This document shows, one piece after another, positions 1 through 33,500 of a stretch of DNA of 64,000 bases; the stretch's first letter is position 1; each line of letters begins with the position of its first letter. The notes below the pieces were generated by a model. That model did no database searches and was not told where the DNA came from. It worked only from the letters and a program-made list of their open reading frames with translations. Made by a program: the position numbers and the translations under genes. The stretch is from Ophiodon elongatus (lineage: Eukaryota; Chordata; Actinopteri; Perciformes; Hexagrammidae), in assembly GCA_016806645.1 (NCBI GenBank), contig JACSYO010001502.1, positions 87,001-151,000 on the forward strand. The letters run 5' to 3'.

Positions 1-158
1 GAAAACGTCAGGGAATAAATAGTTTGTTTTTTCTCATCTGAAATACACTTATCTAAATAGTGAATCAGTGGTGGATCAATCATAGCTGGTGTCAGTCAGC
101 TTGACATAATTTGGCTCTGACTCTGGACACTCCATGCTTTCTCTTGAGCACACATTAC

Positions 159-393
159 CTTCCTCTTCCTCCGGCTCTGGCTTGGTCCACTCGCGGTCCC
201 TGGGTTCGCCCTCGACCCCCTCCTCCTCGGAGTCAGATCCTTGGCTGAAGTCAATTCTTTGTGCCAACTTTGCCAAGTTTTGGGACATGGACAGAGGGGG
301 CACGTATGTTTCTGTGCCATCCAGGGCCACTTCCTGCACCTGCTTCTCACAGGTGGACTCGATGCTGACCCTCACCGCTGGACCGCCAGACAT
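159..393 (-). CDS. med17: Mediator subunit 17, first coding exon (partial gene)
   Basis: MED17 is a head-module subunit of Mediator, which links activators to RNA polymerase II in the nucleus. Translation from the ATG at 391-393 gives an N-terminus starting MSGGPAVRVSIES, followed by GTETYVPPLSMSQNLAKLA and then QRIDFSQGSDSEEE. This matches the vertebrate MED17 N-terminus as I remember it almost residue for residue, including the acidic stretch after DFSQGS. The exon ends in an acidic run at a GT donor (complement of 157-158) in phase 1. The open frame continues to a stop near 76, but the sequence past the donor does not resemble MED17, so I end the exon at 159. The remaining exons lie to the left, outside the window. 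The family recognition is from known sequence; the donor is inferred. Confidence 0.88.
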
Positions 394-1588
394 GATGACG
401 AGGCTAATAGGAGGAAGACGAAGCAGCGAGATTCAGTCATCAGTCAGAGACACAGTGGAGCACAAAGCAGCTCAGCGGATCTCTGCAGTTGACATCTTTT
501 ACAGAATTAATGAATGAGAGTACAGCACACACAAATACACTTCACAAAATGTTGACGATAAAAAAATTAAAAGGCCCAAACTAGAAACACAGCAACATAA
601 TACTTAACGTTGCATACTTTTAAGTTTTGAATACAGGTATTTTACTTGTAGTGGAGTACTTTCACAGTGTGTTATGAGCACTTTTACCTTAGTAAAGGAT
701 ATACACATGTATTCCACTACTGTGGACTAGTTTGCTGGCTTTTTTTCTAAATAACTGCATACATAACTTTACTCATACCGGCTGCACTAGCTGCATTTCA
801 TTGTGTATGTCTGCGTCTAGCTAGCGAGACTAGCTAGCGTTAGCCTCTTGCTAATCTCACAGGATAACTGGAAGAACCGGAGCTCGAAAGAAATGCCCAC
901 ATGACAACATAATCATTCTTTTTCATGTATATCTTACCTCTAGTATGCACTAGTCACCACTTGTGTGAACGGGTATTCACTGGAGTTGTGGATTACTTTC
1001 CAGGAGCGAAGTGTCTTTTCTCTCTGCACAGGAACAACTGCTCTCTGCTGCCCCCTAGTGTGACGCGAACGGGTTAGGAGTTTAGCAGCTCGAGGTGCTT
1101 CATGTTATTTAATTTCATGTCGTCTGAATTTTTAAATACTTTTAGTTTTTCTGTTTAATATACTATAGGCAGGATAAATGATTTCAAACCCACATAACAT
1201 GGGTAGGAACTATGTTTAGTCCATGGTAAGAAACAAGGGGACTTTTGATCGTCACGGAACGGGTACGGCGGGCAGTTTAAACTACCGGATGTGACGCAGG
1301 GACAAAAACGTTCACTGTTTTTTTTTTCAGGTTGGCATGGATTTCTGGTGATAAACTAAACTCACGGGGTTGATTTCGTCTTTGTTCGGTAACGTCACCA
1401 TTTCTATAATAAATTAGAACAAGTTCTAGGTCTTAAGCCAGGAGGTCCATGTCGTGAACCCCGCAGCACGATGAAGCTGACCTAACGTTACATCTACCGA
1501 GTCAGTACTACCGAGCATTAGCTCGGAGAACGGAGTTGCTAACATTACCTGCTTTTTAGGAAATGGCCACCAGCAATATTTGAGGAAA
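394..1588. promoter_or_regulatory. Divergent promoter interval between med17 and cep295
   Basis: About 1.2 kb separates the med17 start codon (minus strand) from the cep295 start codon (plus strand), so the two genes are head-to-head and may share a promoter. No TATA box is obvious at either end. A pyrimidine tract ending in AG at 1558-1559 looks like a 3' splice site, so cep295 may have a 5' UTR intron. The stretch around 610-720 has fragments resembling a fish dispersed repeat (ACTTTTAC, GTATTCCACTAC). Transcription start sites cannot be placed from sequence alone. Confidence 0.5.
1563..1583 (+). promoter_or_regulatory. Short uORF in front of cep295
   Basis: An ATG with a good context (A at -3, G at +4) opens a six-codon reading frame (M-A-T-S-N-I-stop). 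It ends five bases before the cep295 ATG at 1589 and lies just after the candidate 3' splice site at 1558-1559. If the mRNA includes it, most ribosomes would meet it first, and cep295 translation would depend on leaky scanning or reinitiation. This is inferred; the transcript start is unknown. Confidence 0.4.
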
Positions 1589-18668
<17,080 letters not shown>

Positions 18669-18705
18669 TTCTACCTGTGTAAAGTTAATTTGTAAAGTTT
18701 TTATC

Positions 18706-18711
18706 AATAAA
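18706..18711 (+). terminator. cep295 poly(A) signal
   Basis: AATAAA lies 37 bases after the cep295 stop codon, followed by T-rich sequence at 18721-18760. The short spacing implies a very short 3' UTR for the plus-strand transcript. Confidence 0.7.
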
Positions 18712-19370
18712 GCATTTTAAGTTATTTGAATCCACTTTTTGCACTTGCAATTTTTTTGTCAGAACTTACCTTTTTAAGATGAGATTCTTTAATAAGATTA
18801 AACATTCATGAAGTCGATTTTAATGAATTACAAAAACTTGCTGTTCCTATTTACACCAGGGACGAGCCGAGTCCCTTCTCATATTTCAGTTAGAAGTCAT
18901 CTGGAGGGCAGGCGTTAACTCAATAACAATCTCACACATGAATGACTTGGTTTATATGGAAAGTAGAGGCTTTTTCCACCAAAACAATGCAGATCTTTGG
19001 AAACCAATCCCAAGAAGGAATCTTCACATGTATCCAAGTGGTGTGTGTGTGTGTATATAGTGGGGAAAAAACCACCTGCAGTTGTTGCTGATGATCTGTG
19101 TGGTTGCAGCTGCAAAAATCTGTTCTTCGTCATCTCACTTGGTAAACGGAAAAAAACTACAGAGTGCTTCACTCAGCTGTGGGGCGCAGCTCAAAACATG
19201 CACATTTCCAACAGCGGAAAGTACAGATAATGTTAGTTTCATGAGTTAACAAATTAAAGCCTTCCATCTTAGTTCGGTGTAAAAGAGAAACTTGAATTCA
19301 GAAAGGTGTAGTCATTTGTTTCTTTGTCACACGGAGGCACAGCTAACCACGTCTCTTGCGTTTGGAGGTT
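18712..19370. other. Convergent cep295/ech1 interval, probably ech1 3' UTR
   Basis: The tails of cep295 (plus) and ech1 (minus) face each other here. No coding sequence is evident. ATTAAA-type poly(A) signals for the minus strand sit at 18788-18793 and 18818-18823, so the ech1 3' UTR probably covers most of the interval and the two transcripts nearly meet. A short GT run lies at 19042-19054. Confidence 0.45.
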
Positions 19371-24309
<4,939 letters not shown>

Positions 24310-24369
24310 CTCTGAGCCCTAACCCTTCACAGTCGATGTGATGATTAACCTGCTTCACCCGGCGCTCCT

Positions 24370-24428
<59 letters not shown>

Positions 24429-24560
24429 CTCAGTGTGCTAATGCTGCTACTAGCTAATGCTCAGTAGTTCCCAGTATTCATATCACGTTAAACAGTCTAT
24501 GTGTTAGTTACTGGGCTCGTCCGATAAGAGCCTGAGCTGCGCCACACAATGTATGTGACA
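24310..24560 (-). promoter_or_regulatory. ech1 upstream region with (GT)n
   Basis: This is the sequence immediately upstream of the ech1 ATG, and includes a (GT)n run at 24371-24425, about 60 bases from the start codon. No TATA box is evident. It is assigned as a promoter from position only. Confidence 0.4.
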
Positions 24561-25649
24561 ATGTGACTTTAGTGTCTGAGTGTGCGTTACAGTACAGTAA
24601 CCATACGAACATACTAGTTAGTATGTTAGAAAATAACCCATTTAGTTAGTTTGTCCCAATCAAGTCCACAGTAAGAGCGCCTACATGGTATGTAGTGGCC
24701 AATCGTGGTATTACAATGTCCGGGTCCGTCACGTGATACCGTTTTTTTTTTGTTTTGTTTTTTTTGCACATGCACAATTTCACAAATTGTCAATAAGAAA
24801 TAGCGAAATACAAAATACATACATTCAAACTAACATGCCAGGGGGGCACCCGCAGAGGATAAGAAAGATAGACAGAAATAAAGTTATAACAAATAAAATA
24901 AAAAAAACGTAAATGAATAATACAAAGAAAAAGGGGGATTCTTTTTCTGATTGTGTAATTACATACACATATCACAGGCAATGCATGCCATCATTGTTTT
25001 TATGGTCTTTTTTTGTTGGTACAACATTTAATAGGTCAAACTCTTTGTAAAAAAAGTAGGTCTTTGGCTTGTAAACTTACACTTATGCATATACAATTTG
25101 GCAAGAATAATCAATATATTTATGATAAACGTCCTTTCTTCACATTCATAGGCAAATAATCAAAATATAACATGTTCATAGAATAATGCAACATTTTGAA
25201 CCAAAAAAAGTTGAGGCACAGTTTCAGGTTGAGCTGTGCAAAAGGTACAATTTATATCTAAATCATTCTCAGATTTCTTCCCACAGACGTGCGTTGGGAA
25301 ATAGATGTCTGCAGCTCAGCGGATATATATATTAAATCAACTTCCTATTACGAACACACGAATAGCCTTTAAAATAACTAGGTAATATTTCTTCTTCTTC
25401 TTCTTTCAGATTATTCGTGAGATGCACCCGATGGTTACAGGGTGCATACCGCCACCTACTGGGCCGGAGTACGTAGTGTGAGATATTGTCCCTACGTATA
25501 AAAAAGAAGGTAAACAAAGAGGACGGCACGTGGGCGTTCAGCCGTTACATTTACACAGACACATTACAGATTAAAGATGGTCCATAAAAACACATGAAAA
25601 CAGAGGAGACTATATAACACACCATTAATTTATTTCCTTCTCATCGCCC

Positions 25650-26660
25650 CCTGCTTCATGACATATTATACTGTGACATTTGAATTACTTCTTTATGAAC
25701 TACTATTTAATGCATCGTTTATGACATACTATGCTTTGATTGTTTTTAATGACATTTTTGTGGTATACTATAACATGTTAAAAAAAATGATATCAAACTA
25801 TGACTTTTTTTAATGATACTTTTATGCCATTCTATACTATGACATTTTTGTATGACACACATTATTATACATTTTCTTTGACAATTTTTGTGACACACTA
25901 TACTATGATTTCTTTAATGAAATGTTAACATCATACTATACTCCTGTATCCTTTCGTCTCCGGCTCTCCTTTGTCTTGTCAGACCCGGATCATGAGCTTC
26001 CTGAGCAACACCTGGTCCTGATGTGGTTCCTGATCTCCACCTTCCCACAGAGTCCTTCTCTCCTCTCTGGCGGGCGCTGCTTCTGTTTTGTTTTATTTGC
26101 CACAGATATTTTCTCACATTCACACATGACCGATGACTGACTTCCATGTTTGTTCATCTCTGTTTTGTTGTTTTGTCAATAAATATAATAATTTATAACT
26201 TTTATTTATAACTCTTCTAATCTCTCATTTCTTCATCAGCCTAAGAGCTGTGATGTGGCACATACAATACTATGACTTATTTTAATGATAGTTTTTATTA
26301 CATAATATGCTGAGTTTTCTTATGACATACTATGGTATGACATTTATTTTGACATACTATAATTTGAGTTTTTAATGAAATTTAAATGGTGCACTTTTCT
26401 CTGACATTTTTGTATGTCATAATTAACTATGACATTTTTTAAGACACACTATAGTAAAATATATTTTTTACATTTATTGACATAATATTTTGTGATAAAT
26501 GTTTTGGTATACAATATTAGGACATTTTATTGGCATGCAATACTGTAAAAATGTTATGGTATGCTATCATATACTATAATCTATCACAGTTTCATGACAA
26601 ACCATGCTATGACTTTTTAATGAAATGTGTATGATTTACTATGTTAGCACTTTTTAATAA
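25650..26660. repeat. Degenerate TATGACATACTATA repeat field
   Basis: About 1 kb is built from loosely repeated phrases such as GACATACTATACTATGAC, TTTTTAATGACATTTT and TATGACATTTTTGT, interrupted by an unrelated block at roughly 25925-26255. The spacing is irregular, so this is an eroded tandem array rather than a clean satellite. Reverse-complement phrases recur at 31040-31165. Confidence 0.65.
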
Positions 26661-27226
26661 GGTTTAACTTTTGAATGTGACAAGGGTCTGAATAGTGGTC
26701 CAACGGATCATAAAACTCAATGATCGGATCGGCACAAAAGAAAAAAGGAACAAATATAACATTTAGAGATCCCTGATCACGTTTTTTTCACCGCCGACAC
26801 TAATTAACGATCATTGTTGCTCCATATTGGCAAATACAGATCCCTTTATGGTTTTGTTTGGTTATAGCAGCTGGTCTACAAGGATCCAGACTATTATTTG
26901 TTTGCGGCCGTCTCAAAAATCATTTCAACCGCTCTGAAGTCAGTGTAAACCATTAAAAATCCTAAATGTTGTTCTTTGACTTTGTTATAGTAACTTATAG
27001 TGTTATTTTCTTCATAAAAACACAAAATTCAAATGATTAGGAAGTACAATATTTTATTTTTATGGATTAAAACAAAAGTTTTAATGATGTATTATAAACT
27101 GCTTCATAATTCATTAATTCATGTTGTGAAAATTTTGTCTTCAAACAACTGTTTTTATTCAAGTTTCTCACCAACACTACATTTTACGAGATTACATGTA
27201 AACACACACCATGATATCGGGCATCA

Positions 27227-28560
27227 GGACTGCTAACAAGAGTCTGGATGAGTACGCGGAGGCTGTGACGTCACACATCAGCTTCTGTGAAGACAGCTGT
27301 GTACCAACAAGCACCAGCAGGGGGAGTTATGACCTCAAACGCCCATGTTCACAGCTAAACCTCAGAAGCTAGGGCTGCACAAGGAACAGGCGTTTATGAG
27401 TGGGGACAAGGACAGGTTTGAAGAGTCACAATACAGGATTAGCAAGACGGTGAGAGACGTTAAACAACAGCACTCTGAGAAACTGCAACACCAGCTCCCA
27501 GCAAGTGACTCTGCTTCTGTCTGGAGAGGCCTCTGGCAGATCACAAACAACAAGCCTAAAGCCCCGCCCACTCCAGGATTGACCTTCGCCTGGCAAACAA
27601 ACTGAACAAGTTTTACTGTCGCTATGAAAGACAATGGACAGTCCCGACCCCATCCCCCATGACCCTATCCACCAGCTTTGGACTACCAGGGCCCTAGTCT
27701 CCCAACCACCCATCTAAGAGCCCACCACCACCAAAATGACAACTCTCTCTATTCTGGAGAGGGACGTCAACAGGCTGGCTAAAAGTCAGAACCAACATGG
27801 CCCTTCCCTTCATCCTCCAGCGTCTGGACTCCTCCGGAACCTACGGTGAGGATCCTGTTTGTAGACTTCAGCTCTGCCTTCAACACCATCATTCCGTCTC
27901 TGAGGCGGGACAAGCTCTCCCAGCTGCACGTGCCCGACTCCATCTGAAAGTGGATCTCAAACTTCCTGTCTGACAGGAAGCAGCATGTGAAGCCACTTCC
28001 TGGGCTCCACCATAACCCAGGACCTCAAGTGGGAGCTGAACATCAGCTCCATCACCAAGAAGGCTCAGCAGAGGATGTTCTTCCTGAGGCAGCTGAAGAA
28101 ATCCATCCTCTGCTCCTCCATCAGCGTCTGCCAAGGACCAGGGCAGACTGCAGCGCATCATTGGCTCTGGTCACAATCTGCTGTCCCTCCACGACTTGTT
28201 CGCCTCCAGGACTCTGAGGTGGGCAAGAACAATTGTAGCCGACCGCTCTCACCCTGGACACAAACTGTTTCAGTGCCTTCCCTCAATAAAGCCCGGGACC
28301 CCCGTTGACTCAGACACTTACATCCCCAAGACAATTTCTTAAAGTTACACACCCATGCACCTCTTTTCTCCATTAGTATACACTTGACACTTAATAATAT
28401 ACTTGTTTTAACATACTCTTATTAATTTGTTTACCATATTTTATTGTAATTTTTTTTAATTATGTCATACTTTTGCACTGCGTTTTACTGTTACGCACTA
28501 AATCACCAAGCCAAATTCCTTGAATGTGTAACGTACTTGGCAGTAAACAGATTCTGATTG
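27227..28560 (+). mobile_element. Decayed LINE (non-LTR retrotransposon), internally deleted
   Basis: Frame-shifted conceptual translation gives pieces of a LINE ORF2 of the type abundant in fish (L2/CR1-like). There is a linker with SVWRGLWQITNNKPKAP, a reverse transcriptase piece with RILFVDFSSAFNTIIPSL, and a C-terminal part with ITKKAQQRMFFLRQLKK and SGHNLLSLHDLFASRTLRWA. The YADD catalytic block between these is missing, and stops and frameshifts are frequent, so the copy is dead. The end is placed near a GATTCTGATTG tail. Family-level assignment is tentative. Confidence 0.8.
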
Positions 28561-28830
28561 TGATCGTTGGTCCAATACTCATTTTCACTCAACAGAGCCT
28601 GAACGCATCACAATGTAACCGAATGAAACCTTTTTTCGTTAGCCGTTAGCGGTGCAGCTAATGCTACTAGCTCTCCTCCTGTCAAGTTCAACACGGATTG
28701 GTTGTTTGCGGTGTAACGTTACACACCTGGTTCAGCCAATCAGGTACAACAGACAGCGCTTGAAGAGGCACAGCTGTATTCCCTTATTAATAAATCAAAT
28801 CCAACTTTTGAGAAGATAAGAGCGCTCAAG

Positions 28831-29115
28831 CAGTGGTGGAAGAAGTCTTTTAGATCTTTTTTCATGAGTAGAAGTATCAATATAACACTGTAAACATAAT
28901 AATATATGATAATTCATTTGTTGATTTATATTTTGGCAAATTAATCGACTGCAAAGTAACTGAAGCTGTCAGACAAATGCAGTGGAGTAAAAAAGTACAA
29001 TATTTGCCTCGAAGATGTGGTGAAGTAGAAGTATAAAGTTGAATAAAAAGAGAAATACTTAAGAACAACTTAAAGGTACTTGTACTTTACTTAAGTACAA
29101 TACATTTCACCACTG
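28831..29115. mobile_element. MITE-like element with CAGTGGTGGA ends
   Basis: The block begins CAGTGGTGGAAGAAGTC and ends TTTCACCACTG, an imperfect terminal inverted repeat. The inside is A+T-rich with AGTAGAAGTATAAAGTTG and TACTTGTACTTTACTTAAG phrases typical of a very common teleost non-autonomous element. I could not find a convincing target-site duplication. Confidence 0.65.
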
Positions 29116-29204
29116 TTTACAAGTAAAAGTGAGTTAAACTTTTAGTAAAAAAAATATATTCAATGGAGAAGTATGTCTTGTATGACAGTATTCAATTTAA
29201 CAAT

Positions 29205-29264
29205 GTGGCTCAGGGATAGAGCGGGTCGTCGTATAATCAGAAAATTGGCGGTTCAATCCCCGGC
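29205..29264 (+). mobile_element. tRNA-like SINE head (truncated)
   Basis: A-box-like TGGCTCAGGGATAGAGC and B-box-like GGTTCAATCCC are spaced as in a tRNA-derived pol III promoter. There is no pairing acceptor stem and the sequence runs into A+T-rich DNA, so it is a SINE head rather than a tRNA gene. Related pieces lie at 49838-50010 and 63698-63954. Confidence 0.6.
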
Positions 29265-30561
29265 GTAATAATTTTTTTCGATCTTTTGTATGTAGTCTTA
29301 ATCTGTAAAGTAATTAGTTACTAAAGCTCTCAAATGTCGTTGTGTAAAAGGGCTTCATAAAACAAATACAAACAAAGGATAAAAGGCACCAAGAACTGGT
29401 TTAAAATAAAAACAAGAAATGGATATTTTACATTGAATTAGGACAGTTGGCGGTTTGAGGGTTTATTTGTATAAACTTACAGAAGACTGAGGCCAAAAAA
29501 AAAAATCACAATATGAAACAATACGATATATTTATCAAATGCTACAACTGTAAAATACAAGTCTACTCTCGTTACACCGAGTTTGTTGAGACACAATTTG
29601 TTACAAGTTATGAAATCAAACTCATATTTGACCCATTACTAGTGTTATAAATGCATTTCTAAAGAGTGCATGAACAAACTGTCGCTACTTTAAAAAACAA
29701 AACATCTACTGCTTTTATTACAATCTGTTTTTAAATCACATTATATTTCCGAATTTATTTTAATTATAATAAAAAGAACAAACCAAACTGTTTTTATATT
29801 TGTTTAGCTCACTTTGTTTCCTCTGTGGTAAACACGTTCAGGCTGGCACCAAACATGTGATCGATCGTCTCACGTTAGCGTATACGGTAACCCCCACCCA
29901 CCTGGCACCACAGGAAGATTAAAACAAATGCCACTAGTAGTTTGGAGGCCATCATGGGTTTTAGATAACATGGTAATAACAGTCTATAAGAATAAGAATA
30001 ACAGTAAAAATATGCCACTGAAATAAACGCTGCCACTGATGCGAAGGTTTTGGTTTTTCTGTGTAATTTTAAAGAAAACACAAAATGGCAGCGAGATAAA
30101 AAAAGAAAGAATACAACCGTTCATACTTGACGGACATTGGCTCAATGTTAAAGCAGAGCATTGTGGGAGCTCTTGCGCATCATGCCTAAATAATGACACA
30201 TACTGAAACAGATTAAATGTGATAAAGTTGAAAGCTGTGATGAATTTCATTTAGCTGCACAGAGAAATATTTCCAGATTTGTCTCATAGGATTTCTTTTA
30301 GCACCACCTGCTGGATTCTCACATTAAATCAGAGATAGGGCAAACAAGAGACTGGGTTAAGAGAAAGCAAACTGCAGCACCTTCCACCTGCTTTACAACC
30401 TGTCATCCGTTCTCACTTGGACCTTTCCTGGTTCAGCAACTAAAGCGTCGAGGTCATGACGGACCTCACAGCGTGGTTACACAGCGCACGTCAGTCTACA
30501 TTTGCTTCCGGCGGTTTGAGCGCAGAAGTCGGGGTGACTCTTGATCGGACAAGGGGCTCCG

Positions 30562-33500
30562 TCAAGTCATGGGCGTGAGAGGCGGCGACAGGTCAGGTGG
30601 ACGAGGTGTGAATATGTCCCTCATCAGAGCTGTAAGAGAGAGCGACACAAGCGCGTTAGAGGAGTGATGGCGGCCTCTTTGTTCACCTGCAGACGGTGTT
30701 TGATACTGAAAAGATTTTGGGCGGTATGGCCCTTTAAGAACTCGTTTACACCTGATTTTAACGTTACAATCTGGATTAGTTCCAATCTAGATTAGTTCAA
30801 ATCTGGATGAGTTCAAATCCGCTACCGGTCCACGCTCCGTACTTGATCTGCACCGGGACTTGAACAGGCGACCCTCCGAGGCCAAATCCCCCAATGGACT
30901 GAGGAACTACCCCCCGTTGATAATAAGAGGCTAAATTCACAGTACGATTGGACTACGTCTAATTGTGTTCTGACTCACAGGTAAATAAAGTCACACACAT
31001 TCTTTAAAAAAGTAATTGAGAAATAAAATAAATAAAATAAGTGTAGTATAGTTTCTCATAAAAAGTAATAGTATAGTATTTAAAAGTCATAAAAAAAGGA
31101 TTAAAACGTCATAGTCATAACATTTATACTATAGTGTGTCATCGTATAGTATGCCATAAAAAGTCATATTAAAGTAACTAGCTGCTTATTACCGCCTCGC
31201 AGTCAAGTTGCAGTTTACATCAACATGTGTCCAAAATGTCATCACTTCATTGTTAGACATTTATGTGAAATTGTCATAAAGAGTATATAAATTCTTGAGT
31301 TATGGCCAAAACAAATGTGTTTTGTGAGGTCAAAGTAACATTTGACCACCAAATTCTAATGAGTTCATCCTCGAGTCGAGGACTTTGGTGCCAAATAAAA
31401 AAAAAAAAGATTGCTTTTGCGAGAATGGGAGGACACAAAGTCACAGTGACCTTGGTCTTTGACCGACAAACTCTCATCCGTTTTTTCCAGAACACCCCTC
31501 CTCAGGCGTTCTTGAGATATCACGTTCACCAGAACTCTGAAAAAAGTCAGAGTATAGAATGTCATAAAAATGTCATAAAAAAAATCATAATTGTGCGCGG
31601 TTTGGTTTTCATTTTAACTCCAACTAATTTAAAAGTCTGACGCTGGAAACTGTTGAATCACTGCGGTTTCTCTGTAACTGTGTGTGTGTGTGTGTGCGTG
31701 CGTGTGTGTGTGTGCGTGCATGCGTGCGTGCATCTTACCTGCAGTATCACAGAGTCCCTGTGTGCCTCCTAAAACAGGGTCTCTGTCTGTGAGCAGCTGA
31801 CTTCGCCCTCCAGCACCCAGGTCCATGAACACATCTGATTGGTCGGTTTCCTCCAGACAGCTCTGAAGATGCAGTGTAAAGAAAGGTCAGGGGGAGCGGC
31901 CCAAAGGTAACGCTTTGTTTCAGAAAACTCTCAAATCTTGAACAAACTGTCATTATTTGAGGTGAAATTATTTTAAGTGCAATTTCTTTTGAAAGATGAT
32001 GTTAATTCTAACGATGAAAACTGAATCAAATGTTTAATTTCTCTCTATTGTGCAAAAACATCAGACTTATACATTTCATCTATCATCTCAAATAAATTAT
32101 GTTCTTTCCTTTTTCTGAAAGTTTCACATGTTCCGGGTAAATGTTAAATCTTTAATAAATGGAGTGGAAGGTCCTCGAGCTTCGTCTTTCATTCTCTAAA
32201 GCACTTTATAAACTTATTTAGGCCAGTAAGCATTTTTTTGTCTCACCAGAAGTCTGTGGCCGAGAAGAAGTTCCTCTTCTATTGAGGAAGGATCTTGTTT
32301 CTGTCTCTTGTCCTGAATCAGCAGCTGGGACGGCGTCTCCTCGTCTGGGTTATGAGCCCTACAAGAGAGACGGGGAGATCGTAAACCATGAGACACATTT
32401 GCTGCCTTTCTTTTAAATGCAGATTTTATTTTTTAGACTTGCATTATGGTGTTTTATAAAACTTAGTGCGGGAACAAGCACCACGCCCCGAACACAGCTC
32501 ATTTCCCTGTGCACTAAGTTCTCTCTCTCTCTCTCTCTAGCCCTCTAGCCTCCTCGTTCCTTCTCCCCTACACCCTTCCATCCCTTACCCTTCATCCCTC
32601 AACCCCTTTCCGCTTCCTAAATCTAACCCTCTCGTTCCATATCGCAATAAACCATTTGAAACCCATATCGCTATTAGCGTGGTCTGAAATAACGTTTGTA
32701 TAACCTGTATTTAAGCCGGTAAGTAAATAAGTTGCTAAAGCCCAAAGTACAGCTGAGATCGGAGGTGTGGCGTCGAGTCACAAATTTCACGACGTTAGAC
32801 AAAATAAAATAAAAGACTTGACTTGGATTTAAACAACAAAGACTTGTGGCTTCACTTGGACTTGAGCCCTTTGACTTGAAAATACTCGATACCTTCCTCA
32901 CAGCCCAAAGACGAAAAAGCATCTTATTTAAAAATTGCGCAACGAATCAATTCATTTCCTGAATCAATTAACGCAAACGCTATTCAGTCACACTGAATAC
33001 CCAAGAACTTGTTTTTGTGATAAAGTTCCGTCGCACTTGTTTTAACAAACAAAAAAAGCAACATGAGCCCACCCTCATGACAAACTCTACATTTGTGTCC
33101 TGCTAGATGAAAAAGTCTGATTTCTCATAAAGTTGTCATACAGGTTTTTTTCTTTCTTCCAATTGCTAAAACACTAAAATGGACACATGATGCCCAACTC
33201 TGCTGAAACTGTTTTGAGTGAAGTGTTTCATTTAACAAAAAAGAGCAGAGGTTTTCTGCTGCTTGTGTGTGCGGTTGTAGGAATTGTGTGTAGTGTTTGG
33301 ACAAAAGGAACCCTGTTTTCCAAATCGTGCCTGAAGCAATTTAAAAAGAAAGAAAAGAAAAAGGAATTTGTCCTATTTATGATCTACGAGATAAAGACTC
33401 AACTTATGAAACGCTGCGCAGAGAAAGCTTGGGATCTCATGTGATAGGAACTATTGCAGCATTAGTATTATAATAATACATTTTTTGTAGCAAAAAGGGT

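Larger units (their letters stand above)
24310..30561. other. Repeat-rich spacer between ech1 and hif3a
   Basis: I see no host coding exon here. Sub-blocks listed separately are a TATGACATACTATA-type repeat field, a broken LINE, a MITE and a tRNA-like SINE head. The stretch 24740-25330 is A+T-rich and looks like decayed retroelement sequence, but I could not assign it. 25425-25515 holds a short repeat-like piece (GGTGCATACCGCCACCTACT). 25925-26255 is a less A+T-rich block with an AATAAA near 26178 that interrupts the repeat field and may be an insertion. 29265-30561 includes the probable hif3a 3' UTR; a minus-strand AATAAA (complement of 29714-29719) is a possible end. Confidence 0.6.

Noticed and set aside
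76..158. Extension of the med17 exon to the stop near 76
   Set aside because: Homology to MED17 stops at the acidic run just before 159 where a GT donor in the expected phase occurs; the residues beyond look like intron read-through.
1580..1588. TTG-initiated extension of cep295
   Set aside because: The family-conserved start aligns with the ATG at 1589; TTG is not a credible eukaryotic start here.
29205..29264. Possible tRNA gene
   Set aside because: A- and B-box-like motifs are present but there is no acceptor stem pairing or T-run terminator; related degenerate copies occur elsewhere in the window, so it is a SINE head.
31302..31640. 112-codon plus-strand frame and its minus-strand partner
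   Set aside because: The sequence is a widespread fish tandem repeat unit, not a conserved gene.
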